NCBI GenBank assembly: GCA_028283625.1
Contig: JAPWKG010000031.1
Location: forward strand, 62,001 to 126,000
Origin: Acidobacteriaceae bacterium
GTDB lineage: Bacteria > Acidobacteriota > Terriglobia > Terriglobales > Acidobacteriaceae
DNA length: 64,000 nt
Direction: 5' to 3'
Shown here: positions 51,960-61,077 of the stretch, piece after piece
Layout: each line of letters begins with the position of its first letter
Numbering within the stretch: position 1 is the first letter of the stretch
Notes under the pieces: generated by a model
Databases searched by the model: none
What the model saw: the letters and a program-made list of their open reading frames with translations, nothing else
What the model was told of the DNA's origin: nothing
Program-made: the position numbers and the translations under genes

Positions 51960-54900
51960 ATGGGCCTTCCCACCTTATTTGCTCGCCGCATTGCGGCTCT
52001 TGCTCTCGTAGTGTTTTCTGCTTCGCTCTCTGTTTTGGCGCAATCTCCAACAGTATTTCCAGGTACGACAGCGGTCGGAAGCTCATCGTCCGCGGTACCG
52101 GTTACGGTACAGATCACGACTTCCGGCATGAGTTTGGGTGCGGTTGCCAGCACGCAGGGCTCTACGGTAGCTGACTTTGTTTTGAGCGATCAGGGAAGCT
52201 GCACGGCAGGAGCTGTTAGCTCTGGCTCTACCTGTACAGCGCAGCTCATTTTTCAGCCGAAGTATCCAGGCAATCGCCTGGGAGCAGTGCAGTTGAAGTC
52301 GGCCTCCGGGCAGCTTCTAGGTCAAGGTCTTGTAAGCGGGGTTGGAACCGGCGGTCTTGCGGTTTTGAAGCCGGGGCGTATTGACACGATCGCGGGGAGC
52401 GGAGACTGGATCTATCGCGGTGACGGCATGCCTGCAACGCTGGCGCAGCTATTTCTGCCGATGGGACTGGTCGAAGATGCGTCTGGCAATCTCTACATCT
52501 CCGACTCGAACAACAACCGCGTCCGCCGTGTTGATGGTTCTACAGCTCTTATTACAACCGTGGCAGGGACCGGCAACGCCAGCTACAACGGCGATGGTTT
52601 TGCGGCGGTATACGCTTCGGTAAGCCAACCCTCCGGGCTGGCGATGGATGGTGCCGGGGACCTGTTCGTGGTTGACTCTGGAAACCACTGTGTCCGCCGC
52701 ATCGATGCCAGCAGCGGCCTGATCTCAACGGTTGCCGGTGTCTGCGGCGTCGAAGGATACACCGGCGATGGCTCTGCTGCGACAAGTGCGCATTTGACGA
52801 ATCCGGAGAGTCTCGCGCTGGCGTCGGACGGCTCGTTCTACATTGCCGATACAGGGAACAACGTTGTTCGTCGCGTTGCACCCGATGGCACGATTTCGAC
52901 CTACGCTGGTACCGGTGTTTCGGGGTACTCCGGCGATGGCGGAACCGCGGTCAAGGCTCAACTCGCAGCGCCCTGGGGCGTGGCAATGGCTCTTGACGGC
53001 ACTCTCTACATCGCGGAGCTTAATAACGATACGATTCGCAAAGTCAGCGCAAGCGGTACGATTACGACGATCGCCGGCCTGGGGTCTGCCGCGTTTAGCG
53101 GCGATGGTGGTGCTGCTTCTTCAGCGGGTCTGAACGCTCCTTCCGCCATTGCGGTTGATCCGGCTGGCAACCTCTATATCGCGGATTCGGGCAATAACCG
53201 CGTGCGCGAGGTCAACATGGCTGCGGGAACGATCAACACGATCGTCGGCGGCACCGAAGAGTCGTTTGCAGGAGACGGTGGACCTTCCAGCAATGCCAAC
53301 CTGTATGGCCCGTACGGGCTGTACTTCGATCAGATAGGCCAGCTCTTTATCTCGGATATGTTTCATAACCGAGTACGGCGCGTGACGGCTACGGTCATTG
53401 ATTACCCTTTTGCCACCATGCGCGTGGGGAAGGTCTCCGCACCGCAGGCTGAAGGCCTGGAAGACGACGGCAACGCTACGCTCAACATCACAGGCTTTAC
53501 CTTCAACCAGGCACAGTTCGATGCCGCCACCACCACCTGCGCCATCGGAGCTCTCCAAACCGGCAGTACCTGCAACATGGGAGTCGACTTTGCCCCCACC
53601 GTAGTCGGCAGCACGGTCAGCGGTTCCGTCACGATCAACTCCGATGCGGGCAACAGCCCGGATGTCATTAACCTGAGCGGCCAAGTTCTTTCCGTCAACC
53701 CAACTTCGGTTGCGTTGATTTCGGACATCAACCCGAGCATGCTGGGCGCGACCGTCACCTTCACCGCGACCGTAAGCTCCAGTGACGAAACGATTCAAGG
53801 GACGGTTACGTTTCTGGACGGTAGCACCCCGATCTGTAGCACGGTTGCGCTCAGCGGTAAGGTGGCAACGTGCGCTACCTCTGCTCTGACGCTGGGCTCG
53901 CATTCCATTACCGCAAGCTACACGGGCGACGATGATAATGCAGCTTCGGTCTCTACGGCGCTGACGCAGATCGTCAAGCAGGCCGCCGTGGCAACACTTA
54001 CGGCGACACCGAACCCCGTCGTCGTGACGAACGCGGTCACACTTTCTACCGCGGTAGTTGCGCCCACAGGTACGGCAACCGGTAGCGTGACGTTCTACGA
54101 CGGCCCCAACGCACTGCAGACGGTAACGCTGAATCAGCTTGCCGTTGCGACGATGACCACTGCGTCACTCTCCTCTGGCGCGCACTCGCTTACAGCGAAG
54201 TACTCTGGCGATGCTACCAATGCGGCTGCGACCTCCAACACGGTGACGCTTACCGTGAACCTTGCCAGCACAACCGCGACGCTGAACACGAGCGCCACAT
54301 CAGCGCAGGTTGGTACGGCGGTGACCTTCACTGCGGGATTGACCAGCAGCGGTGGCCCGGTCCCGACAGGGTCTGTCGAGTTTCTGGACAATACACAGCT
54401 TCTTGCAACGCAATCGCTTGCAGTGGGTGCATCGTCTTCTGTTGCAACGCTGACGACGGTAGCACTCACGCCCGGTTCCCACAGCATCACAGCGAAGTAT
54501 CTGGGAGATACGGATAACGACGTCAGCACCTCTGCTGCGGTTCTCGTCACGGTGAATCAGCTAACGACAGCGACGACCTTGACCGCGGATGTGAATCCGG
54601 CAAATGCGGGAGCTGCCGTTACCTTTACCGCGCAGGTTAGCTCCACGCAAAGCAATGCCAACGCAGGTGGCATCAGCGGCAGCGTTCTCTTCAAGGACGC
54701 AGGCGTGACAATCGGCACAGGAGTGCTCGACAGCAACGGCCGTGCAACATTCCAAACCAGCACGCTGAGCGTTGCCAGCCACGCCATTACCGCTACGTAC
54801 GAGGGCAACACAAACTACGACACGAGCACGTCAAGTGCTGTGAGTGAAGTCATCCGGCAGACCAACAGCACAACCGTGCTTGCGGTCTCAGGCACAGGCC

Positions 54901-57341
54901 TTGCGGGCAAGGCGCTGAGTCTCACCGCATCGGTAACGAGCGCCACGGGGATCCCAACCGGTACGGTCAACTTTATGGATGGTTCTACGGTTGTGGGAAC
55001 CGGTACGCTCGACGCGAAGGGAAGCGCAACCGCTTCCACCTCGACGTTGACGGTAGGGACGCACAGCCTGACGGCCGTCTATGCGGGAAGCTCAAGCTAT
55101 TCCACGAGCACCTCCGAGGCCTTTTCGCAGGTCATCGTGCTGGCAACCCCTTCTCTTACACTCGGTGGGCCGACCGGGAGCGTGAATGTCGGCACGAGCG
55201 CTGTGTTTACTGCGACGATTGCCTCACCTGGGCTGACGCCGACCGGCACGCTTACCTTGCTCGATGGCTCCACCGTGGTTTCGTCGCAGACGGTAGCTTC
55301 TACGAATACTTTTTCGCTGACGAGTCTTGGAGTTGGAACCCACCTTATGAGCGTGAAGTACGCCGGTGACTCCTACAACGCGGCCGCAAGCTCCAACACC
55401 GTAACTGTCGTTGTGCAGCAGGGCAGCACGACGACCGCTCTTGCTGTGGACAAGGCCGTGCAGACGCTCGGCCAGCCCGTAGCGCTTACGGCGGAGGTCT
55501 CGAGCCCCAGCCCAGGCATCAGCGGTTCGGTCACCTTCTATGACGGCACGAACTCACTCGGGTCGGTTGCTGTAGCTTCCAACGGAGCAGCGCTTCTCTC
55601 TACCTCGTCGCTTCCGTTTGGTTCGCACAGCATTACGGCTGTTTACTCAGGGGATAGCAATCACTCGGCATCCACGTCTTCGGCCGTGAGCGTGAGGATT
55701 GTCCAGCCAGTCACGTTCGTGCTCAGTTCGAGTGCGGCCACGGCAGTCACCGGAACAGCGGTTACCTTCACAGCCCACCTTAGCGGTGCTGCTTCCATCG
55801 CCCCTTCCGGTACGGTGAACTTTCTGGATGGCGGCGTGCTGATCGCCACCGGAACGCTGGATGGCTCCGGAACGGCTACCTACACCACCAGCTCACTCTC
55901 CGTGGCGTCTCATACGATTACGGCGAGCTACGCTGGAGACACGAATTACGCAGCGGCAAACTCGAACGCCGTTCTTGAAACGATCACGAATGCAAGCACG
56001 CAGGTCGCAATCGCTGCGAGCGCGAGCCCGGTGACCTATGGCGCTGCTCTTATCCTGACCTCGACCGTGACGACGAACGGCGGTATTGCAACCGGCAATA
56101 TCACCTTCACAGAAGGCTCGACTCTGATCGGCACAGCGCTGCTGAACAGCGCGGGTGTTGCCACGCTGACGACCTCGACGCTTGCTCCGGGAACGCATCT
56201 TCTGGTGGCAAATTACGCAGGAGACGGCAAGGCCAGTGCCGGCGTCTCGACTCCGGTTTCCGTGGTGGTCAAGCAGGCGACAAGCGTCGGCCTCACCACC
56301 AGCGCCAATCCAGCCTCAACCCTTAGCGCGATCACCTTTATTGCGACGGTCGCCAATGCGGGACAGGATGTTCCTGGCGGTACAGTGACCTTCCTGGATG
56401 GAACGACGACGCTGGGCACCGCGTCTCTGGACGGCAACGGCCAGGCTGCACTGACGGTGGCCAAGCTGAGCGCCGCATCGCACAGCGTTACGGCGGTGTA
56501 CAGCGGCAATGGCACCAACTTCGGCTCCAGCTCGACTCCCGTGATTGAGGTGGTAAGTCTCCGTCCGACAACAACAGTGCTTACCGCCAGCGCGGACCCG
56601 TCCAACAGCCAGCAGGCGACTCTGATTGCAGTTGTTCGTTACGACGGATCGGTTGCTCCTACCGGTACGGTGACCTTCTACAACGGCTCTACGGCGATCG
56701 GAACATCCTCGGTGGATTCCACGGGCGTTGCGACTCTGGTCATCGCCATCGGCTCTCAGGAGGAAACCCTCACAGCAGCCTATAGCGGAGATGATTCCTA
56801 CGCGGCTTCGACCTCCGACCCCACAACGATCGGCGCGCAGCAGTCTCCGGAGTTCAGCGTCACGCTCTCTCCTTCCAGCCTGAGCTTCCCCTCCGGTCAG
56901 CATCAGGCGGTTGCTTTGTCGGTGGTTTCGCTGGGCACTTTTGCCGATACGATGCAGTACGGTTGCGTTGGCTTGCCGACCGCTGCCACCTGCACCTTCT
57001 CCTCCAGCACGCAGACGCTCAAAGCAGGAGGTACGCTGGCGGTCACGTTGACGGTGGATACCGGCCATCCGCTGGGCTCTGGCGCTTCTGCTGCTTCAAG
57101 CGGATGGATCTCCGCTGGCTTACTGAGCCTGCTGGCGCTTGTGGGCTTCAAGCGTCGTAAGCGCTTGCCGGCATTGCTGGCGGTCTTTGCCGCTGCTGGA
57201 CTCATGCTGGGAACAAGCGGTTGCGCCGGCCTGCAGGTCAACAGTACCCCGGTCGGCAACTACACGTTCCAGGTGGTTGCGCGTGGTCAGAACACCGGGA
57301 TCGCGGAGTCGGCAACGATGACGCTCAACGTGACGAAGTAG
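51960..57341 (+). CDS. Giant exported NHL-repeat and Ig-like (Big_3) repeat protein
   Basis: 1793 residues from ATG 51960, chosen because MGLPTLFARRIAALALVVFSAS is a signal peptide; no clear ribosome site, and the frame is open to 51888. Six NHL blades (about 138-480; GNLYISDSNNNRVRRV, GDLFVVDSGNHCVRRI, GSFYIADTGNNVVRRV and so on) form a propeller. A choice-of-anchor-D-like domain (about 480-580) follows, then eleven Ig-like repeats of about 95 residues, each with a 'GTVTFxDGxxxxG' core (580-1640), a disulfide-containing domain (QYGCVGLPTAATCTF), then TM, KRRKR, TM, TSGC and a VGNYTFQV tail. Probably a cell-surface adhesin. It is followed by a small outer-membrane barrel 11 bases away. Confidence 0.88.
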   Translation: MGLPTLFARRIAALALVVFSASLSVLAQSPTVFPGTTAVGSSSSAVPVTVQITTSGMSLGAVASTQGSTVADFVLSDQGSCTAGAVSSGSTCTAQLIFQPKYPGNRLGAVQLKSASGQLLGQGLVSGVGTGGLAVLKPGRIDTIAGSGDWIYRGDGMPATLAQLFLPMGLVEDASGNLYISDSNNNRVRRVDGSTALITTVAGTGNASYNGDGFAAVYASVSQPSGLAMDGAGDLFVVDSGNHCVRRIDASSGLISTVAGVCGVEGYTGDGSAATSAHLTNPESLALASDGSFYIADTGNNVVRRVAPDGTISTYAGTGVSGYSGDGGTAVKAQLAAPWGVAMALDGTLYIAELNNDTIRKVSASGTITTIAGLGSAAFSGDGGAASSAGLNAPSAIAVDPAGNLYIADSGNNRVREVNMAAGTINTIVGGTEESFAGDGGPSSNANLYGPYGLYFDQIGQLFISDMFHNRVRRVTATVIDYPFATMRVGKVSAPQAEGLEDDGNATLNITGFTFNQAQFDAATTTCAIGALQTGSTCNMGVDFAPTVVGSTVSGSVTINSDAGNSPDVINLSGQVLSVNPTSVALISDINPSMLGATVTFTATVSSSDETIQGTVTFLDGSTPICSTVALSGKVATCATSALTLGSHSITASYTGDDDNAASVSTALTQIVKQAAVATLTATPNPVVVTNAVTLSTAVVAPTGTATGSVTFYDGPNALQTVTLNQLAVATMTTASLSSGAHSLTAKYSGDATNAAATSNTVTLTVNLASTTATLNTSATSAQVGTAVTFTAGLTSSGGPVPTGSVEFLDNTQLLATQSLAVGASSSVATLTTVALTPGSHSITAKYLGDTDNDVSTSAAVLVTVNQLTTATTLTADVNPANAGAAVTFTAQVSSTQSNANAGGISGSVLFKDAGVTIGTGVLDSNGRATFQTSTLSVASHAITATYEGNTNYDTSTSSAVSEVIRQTNSTTVLAVSGTGLAGKALSLTASVTSATGIPTGTVNFMDGSTVVGTGTLDAKGSATASTSTLTVGTHSLTAVYAGSSSYSTSTSEAFSQVIVLATPSLTLGGPTGSVNVGTSAVFTATIASPGLTPTGTLTLLDGSTVVSSQTVASTNTFSLTSLGVGTHLMSVKYAGDSYNAAASSNTVTVVVQQGSTTTALAVDKAVQTLGQPVALTAEVSSPSPGISGSVTFYDGTNSLGSVAVASNGAALLSTSSLPFGSHSITAVYSGDSNHSASTSSAVSVRIVQPVTFVLSSSAATAVTGTAVTFTAHLSGAASIAPSGTVNFLDGGVLIATGTLDGSGTATYTTSSLSVASHTITASYAGDTNYAAANSNAVLETITNASTQVAIAASASPVTYGAALILTSTVTTNGGIATGNITFTEGSTLIGTALLNSAGVATLTTSTLAPGTHLLVANYAGDGKASAGVSTPVSVVVKQATSVGLTTSANPASTLSAITFIATVANAGQDVPGGTVTFLDGTTTLGTASLDGNGQAALTVAKLSAASHSVTAVYSGNGTNFGSSSTPVIEVVSLRPTTTVLTASADPSNSQQATLIAVVRYDGSVAPTGTVTFYNGSTAIGTSSVDSTGVATLVIAIGSQEETLTAAYSGDDSYAASTSDPTTIGAQQSPEFSVTLSPSSLSFPSGQHQAVALSVVSLGTFADTMQYGCVGLPTAATCTFSSSTQTLKAGGTLAVTLTVDTGHPLGSGASAASSGWISAGLLSLLALVGFKRRKRLPALLAVFAAAGLMLGTSGCAGLQVNSTPVGNYTFQVVARGQNTGIAESATMTLNVTK

Positions 57342-57352
57342 GGGAGGCGAGT

Positions 57353-57943
57353 ATGAGCATCGTTCGCCTTTCGAGACGTTTACTGGCTGTGCTGCTGCCG
57401 TGCTTTCTGGCCACGGCCTGGCAGGCTTCGGCGCAGGCCGTTCCTGCGGCTTCAGGGCCAGGTTTCTATCTTTCTGCGGGCGTGGCCGGATCGGCGTTTC
57501 AGGTTGATTACGGTCAGCGCATTCTCGGTGGCGTAAACATCTTTGCCGATCTGCACGTGCGTAGCCGTTACAGCCTTGAAGGGGAGGTTCGCCTGCTGCG
57601 CTTCCACACCGACGAGCAGGTGACCCAGACGCACCTGCTCGTCGGCCCACGGGTTGAGGTCTTTCATCGTGGCCCGGTGCACGTTTACGGCAAGTTCCTG
57701 ATCGGCGGCGGATTCATGCGCTTTCCGTTCGACTACGCGACGGGATCGTACTTTGCGCTTGCTCCCGGTGCAGGAATCGAGATTCCGCTTGGCTCCCGCG
57801 TTACCTGGCGCCCTGTGGATGTGGAGTATCAGTCCTGGCCGCAGTTTACCTACGGCAATCTTCATCCTTACGGCATCAGTTCGGGAGTTCGGTTCCAGCT
57901 CACGCGACCCAACCTTTTCAAGCGCGATCCCTACATCTTCTAG
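57353..57943 (+). CDS. Small outer-membrane beta-barrel protein
   Basis: 196 residues from ATG 57353 with GGGGAGG 6 bases upstream, 11 bases after the giant NHL/Ig gene, so co-transcribed. Signal peptide (RLLAVLLPCFLATAWQASA), then alternating strands typical of eight-stranded OmpA-like barrels: GFYLSAGVAGSAFQVDYG, YSLEGEVRLLRF, HVYGKFLIGGGF and VDVEYQSWPQF. The end RPNLFKRDPYIF has a terminal Phe. It could anchor or export the partner protein, but that is inferred only from the coupling. Confidence 0.8.
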   Translation: MSIVRLSRRLLAVLLPCFLATAWQASAQAVPAASGPGFYLSAGVAGSAFQVDYGQRILGGVNIFADLHVRSRYSLEGEVRLLRFHTDEQVTQTHLLVGPRVEVFHRGPVHVYGKFLIGGGFMRFPFDYATGSYFALAPGAGIEIPLGSRVTWRPVDVEYQSWPQFTYGNLHPYGISSGVRFQLTRPNLFKRDPYIF

Positions 57944-57965
57944 AGGTAAATCCCGTCTCTAGAAG

Positions 57966-58532
57966 CTAGCGCAGGTTGCCTTCTGCGGGGTCGTAGACGA
58001 TGACGCCGAGATCGCTGAGCTTGCTCACGGTGGTTTCTACAGCCCGCCGGACCGTAGCTTCTTCAGAAGGTGGGACTTTATGAGCTTCTTCAAGCGCCAG
58101 CACGCGGCCGTAGGGCCAGGCATTTTCCGGAATGGCGCTGATGGCATTGCCCAGTTTGTCGAGACTGATTGTGAGCACCTGTTTCCGAGCGCTTTCCGGG
58201 CGCAACATGCCTCCGGCGCCGATCGTGCTGGGGTTGGGGTCTGCCTCCAGCACATGCAGCTCCAGCATGCCCGGTTGCACGGTGATGGAGGGGTTCTGCC
58301 AGCTTTCCAGAGTCCGTATGGCCATGTACCGGGTCTTGGACGGTGGCGGGATCATGGCCAGCAGCTCCCGCTGGTGGTCCACAACGGCCTGTTCTTCTGC
58401 ACGGGCCTGCTCATGAGCGGGGGTTGGAATCGAAGCGGAGTGGCACCCTGCGAGAAAAGGCGCCGCACCGAGCAGCAGGCAGCCAACAGCAGTCAGGCAA
58501 TCATTGAACAGAAAAAATCCGCGTTTGCTCAC
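57966..58532 (-). CDS. Lipoprotein of unknown function
   Basis: 188 residues from GTG 58530-58532. The lipobox FLAGC places the acylated Cys near residue 30. A charged helix (HEQARAEEQAVVDHQRELLAM) and a mixed alpha/beta domain follow, ending VIVYDPAEGNLR. I recognise no family; the MIPPPSKTRYMAIRTLESWQNP segment could be diagnostic in a search. Its start is 42 bases from the divergent carboxypeptidase-regulatory-domain gene, so they share a promoter region. Confidence 0.75.
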   Translation of the reverse strand: MSKRGFFLFNDCLTAVGCLLLGAAPFLAGCHSASIPTPAHEQARAEEQAVVDHQRELLAMIPPPSKTRYMAIRTLESWQNPSITVQPGMLELHVLEADPNPSTIGAGGMLRPESARKQVLTISLDKLGNAISAIPENAWPYGRVLALEEAHKVPPSEEATVRRAVETTVSKLSDLGVIVYDPAEGNLR

Positions 58533-58574
58533 TGCTCAAGCATAGCAAGCGCGGCGTCGTCTATTCTCAGACGA

Positions 58575-59627
58575 ATGCTTTTCTCCGCTGACCGTATCCC
58601 GGTGTCCTTTCAGGGCCTTTGGCTGGCTGTCGTTTTGTTGTGCTGTTCGAGCCATGCAAGCGCGCAGTTTCCGGAAGCTCCGACGCCTGCCACAGGTGTT
58701 GTCAACGGGAGTGTGGTGGATAGCGATGGCAACAGCGTGCAGGCCGCGCATGTGCATCTGGTGACCACAGGGCCAACGGTCGTACAGCAGGATCAGGAAA
58801 CAGGCGCTGATGGCAGCTTTCATTTTGTTGCCGTGCCTGCGGGCGAGGCCCGGCTGACCATTACGGCTGAGAGCTGGCGTCCCCTTGAGAAGACCCTCAC
58901 GGTTTCGCCGACAGTCCCGGTCGATATGGGGAGCCTCCGGTTTACCACCGCCACGGCCAGCTTTGCCGTGAACGCGCTCTCCCAGCATGACGCAGCGGAG
59001 CTGGAGATCAAAAAAGCCGAGCAGCAGCGCCTGTTGGGTGTATTACCGAACTTCGAGGTGTCGTACAACTGGAGTGCACCGCGGCTCGATTCGAAACAGA
59101 AGTTTGAGCTGGCTACACGGCAAACGATCGATCCGATAACGTTTGGCGTCAATTTAGCTGCCGTCGGGGTCTACCGGGGAACCGGCCATTTTCAGGAGTT
59201 CGGCCCCGGTGCGGAAGGCTTCTGGAAGTTCTACGGCGCGACAATGGCCGACGTTGCGGTGGGAACTGAGTTCGGTGGAGCCATCTACCCATCGCTCTTT
59301 CATCAGGACCCGCGTTATTTCTGGAAAGGAAGCGGCACTACCCGTTCCCGCGTAGAGTATGCGCTTTCTCGCGCGTTCGTCACCCGTGGGGACAACGGCA
59401 AGACGCAGCCCAATTATTCCGGTATTTTGGGGAGTTTGACCGCCGGCGCCATGACCAACCTGTATTACCCGGAAGTGGACCGGAACAGCGCTTCGAAGAC
59501 CTTTGCCAACGCCGGGTTGGACGTTCTCGGAGATGCGATCGGCAACCTGGTGCAGGAGTTTGTTCTCAAGCACTTCACCCCGAAGTCGAAAGAGATTCCG
59601 TCGAACGCTCCTGAAAGCCAGAAATAG
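58575..59627 (+). CDS. Exported protein with carboxypeptidase-regulatory-like domain
   Basis: 350 residues from ATG 58575; the frame is open much further 5' but overlaps the divergent lipoprotein. Signal peptide (LWLAVVLLCCSSHASA), then a CarboxypepD_reg Ig-like domain (about 40-125; VVNGSVVDSDGNSVQAAHVHL.. ADGSFHFVAVPAGEARLTI), then a conserved region of unknown function with LGVLPNFEVSYNW, FGAAIYPSLF-like FGGAIYPSLFHQDPRYFWKG and LTAGAMTNLYYP. The second part resembles Acidobacteriota outer-membrane-associated proteins of unknown role. No catalytic motif seen. Confidence 0.72.
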   Translation: MLFSADRIPVSFQGLWLAVVLLCCSSHASAQFPEAPTPATGVVNGSVVDSDGNSVQAAHVHLVTTGPTVVQQDQETGADGSFHFVAVPAGEARLTITAESWRPLEKTLTVSPTVPVDMGSLRFTTATASFAVNALSQHDAAELEIKKAEQQRLLGVLPNFEVSYNWSAPRLDSKQKFELATRQTIDPITFGVNLAAVGVYRGTGHFQEFGPGAEGFWKFYGATMADVAVGTEFGGAIYPSLFHQDPRYFWKGSGTTRSRVEYALSRAFVTRGDNGKTQPNYSGILGSLTAGAMTNLYYPEVDRNSASKTFANAGLDVLGDAIGNLVQEFVLKHFTPKSKEIPSNAPESQK

Positions 59628-59674
59628 CGCATTGCCGGTCGAGGCATAGCCCGCCAAACGATACAATCGAAAGT

Positions 59675-60541
59675 ATGGTCAAGGGAATTACCTCCGTCGT
59701 CCCGATGGCGACGGGAGAAGCATTCGACCAGCTAAGCAGCCTCTTTCGCTCGCTGGGTTTTGAGGAAGGCAAGGGATGGAGTGATGCCGCCGGGCGCGGC
59801 TCCGCATTTCTTGCCCCGGTTGGAAATCTTGAGTTGGTCCAGGGCCAGCTTCCGGCGATTCCGTCGCTGATGGTCGAAGTCACGCAACTCGACGTGATCT
59901 ACGATCTTGTGCGCGCCTGGGTAGGCAAGCATTTTGCCGCTTCTACGGCCGACTCGCGTCTGACGCTCGTAACAGCGACGCATTGGAACTCGCGCATGTT
60001 TACTGTCGAGTTGGCAGAAGGGTTCCGCCTCGGCTTCTGGGAGTCTGAAAATCCGCTGCACGGCAAGCCCGCAGCGATTGAAGGCGACCTGATGACGAAC
60101 GGGAAGCGTTATGCCATTGTGGTAGCCCGCTGGAATGCGGTCATCACCGACCGCCTTTTGCAAGGCGCGCTCGACGCGCTGCATCGCTCTGGAGCTAAAC
60201 GCGATGAGGTAGAGATCGTTCGTGTTCCAGGAGCCTGGGAGATTCCTTCAGCAGCGCGCTCGCTGGCGGAAACAAAACGCTTTGCCGGCATTATTACGCT
60301 TGGCGTTCTGCTGCGTGGCGAGACGGCGCACTATGAAGCGATCTACACCGAGGTGGCCCGCGGTATCGGTCAATCGCAGCAGGAGACTGGCGTTCCCCAC
60401 GCCTTTGGTGTGCTGACCTGCGAGACCCTGGAGCAGGCGTTGGACCGCGCAGGTCTGAAAGCCGGCAACAAGGGGTTCGAGGCAGCCATCGCTGCCATTG
60501 AAATGAGCTCCATTCAAAGCCAGCTAGGAGCCGTGAAGTAA
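59675..60541 (+). CDS. ribH: 6,7-Dimethyl-8-ribityllumazine synthase with N-terminal extension
   Basis: 288 residues. The last ~145 are lumazine synthase (riboflavin step joining 5-amino-6-ribitylaminouracil to 3,4-dihydroxybutanone phosphate): RYAIVVARWNAVITDRLLQGA, VPGAWEIPSAA, GVLLRGETAHYEAIYTEVARG with the catalytic His, and a short C-terminal helix. The first ~142 residues are an extra domain (GITSVVPMATGEAFDQLSSLFRSLGFEE..) with a VOC/glyoxalase-like pattern; ordinary RibH is about 155 residues. Fusion continuity is direct: no stop or start between. Its TAATG overlap with nusB gives the common ribH-nusB pair. Confidence 0.9.
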   Translation: MVKGITSVVPMATGEAFDQLSSLFRSLGFEEGKGWSDAAGRGSAFLAPVGNLELVQGQLPAIPSLMVEVTQLDVIYDLVRAWVGKHFAASTADSRLTLVTATHWNSRMFTVELAEGFRLGFWESENPLHGKPAAIEGDLMTNGKRYAIVVARWNAVITDRLLQGALDALHRSGAKRDEVEIVRVPGAWEIPSAARSLAETKRFAGIITLGVLLRGETAHYEAIYTEVARGIGQSQQETGVPHAFGVLTCETLEQALDRAGLKAGNKGFEAAIAAIEMSSIQSQLGAVK

Positions 60542-60972
60542 TGGGAAGCCGACGTAAGAGCCGTGAACTGGCCATGCAGATGCTTTTCCAGGGAGATCTC
60601 GGCAAGCAGAAAGCTGACGACGTCGAGCGCGTCTTCTGGGATTCGCGCGAAGATGTGGATGATGATACGCGTGCCTTTGCCGATGAGCTGCACCGCATCG
60701 CCACGCATCGCGAAGACGAGGTAGATGCTCTCATTACGCGTCATGCGCAGAACTGGCGCTTGGAGCGTATGGCTGCCGTGGACCGCAACGTGTTGCGTGC
60801 CGCTGTGGCAGAGATGCTTGGTTTCCCCAAAACTCCTGCAGCGATCATCATCAACGAGTCGCTGGAGATCGCTCGTCGTTATGCCGCGCCTGAAAGCGTT
60901 CAGTTTCTGAACGGTGTGCTGGATGCCGTGGGCCGCGAGCTGCTCGACAAGCGCCTGAATAACAAGGAATAA
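60541..60972 (+). CDS. nusB: Transcription antitermination factor NusB
   Basis: 143 residues, ATG 60541 overlapping the ribH stop by one base. The Arg-rich start (GSRRKSRELAMQMLFQGDL) and the ending helices (MAAVDRNVLRAAVAEMLGFPKTPAAIIINESLEIARRYAAPESVQFLNGVLDAV) are standard NusB: it binds boxA RNA with NusE/S10 to prevent Rho termination in rRNA operons. The ribH-nusB order is widespread. An imperfect hairpin at about 60977-61010 and a strong terminator follow. Confidence 0.97.
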   Translation: MGSRRKSRELAMQMLFQGDLGKQKADDVERVFWDSREDVDDDTRAFADELHRIATHREDEVDALITRHAQNWRLERMAAVDRNVLRAAVAEMLGFPKTPAAIIINESLEIARRYAAPESVQFLNGVLDAVGRELLDKRLNNKE

Positions 60973-61016
60973 AACCGCACCAGAGAGGATTGGCGTTTCC
61001 TCTTTGGTGCTGATGG

Positions 61017-61057
61017 AAAAAGGTCGGCCTCCCCACTTTGGGGAGGCCGACCTTTTT
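61017..61057. terminator. Bidirectional terminator, 19-bp stem with A/T tails
   Basis: AAAAAGG.. (61017-61035) pairs with ..CCTTTTT (61039-61057) around a 3-base loop. It has T runs in both directions and ends both nusB and the convergent lipoprotein gene. Confidence 0.93.
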
Positions 61058-61077
61058 GGCCTTGGTGCAACCAGCGC

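Noticed and set aside
51939..51962. Leu-Cys-Cys-Cys run just before the giant NHL/Ig protein start
   Set aside because: It resembles the polycysteine leaders but has no stop codon after the Cys run; it simply reads into the signal peptide of the large gene.
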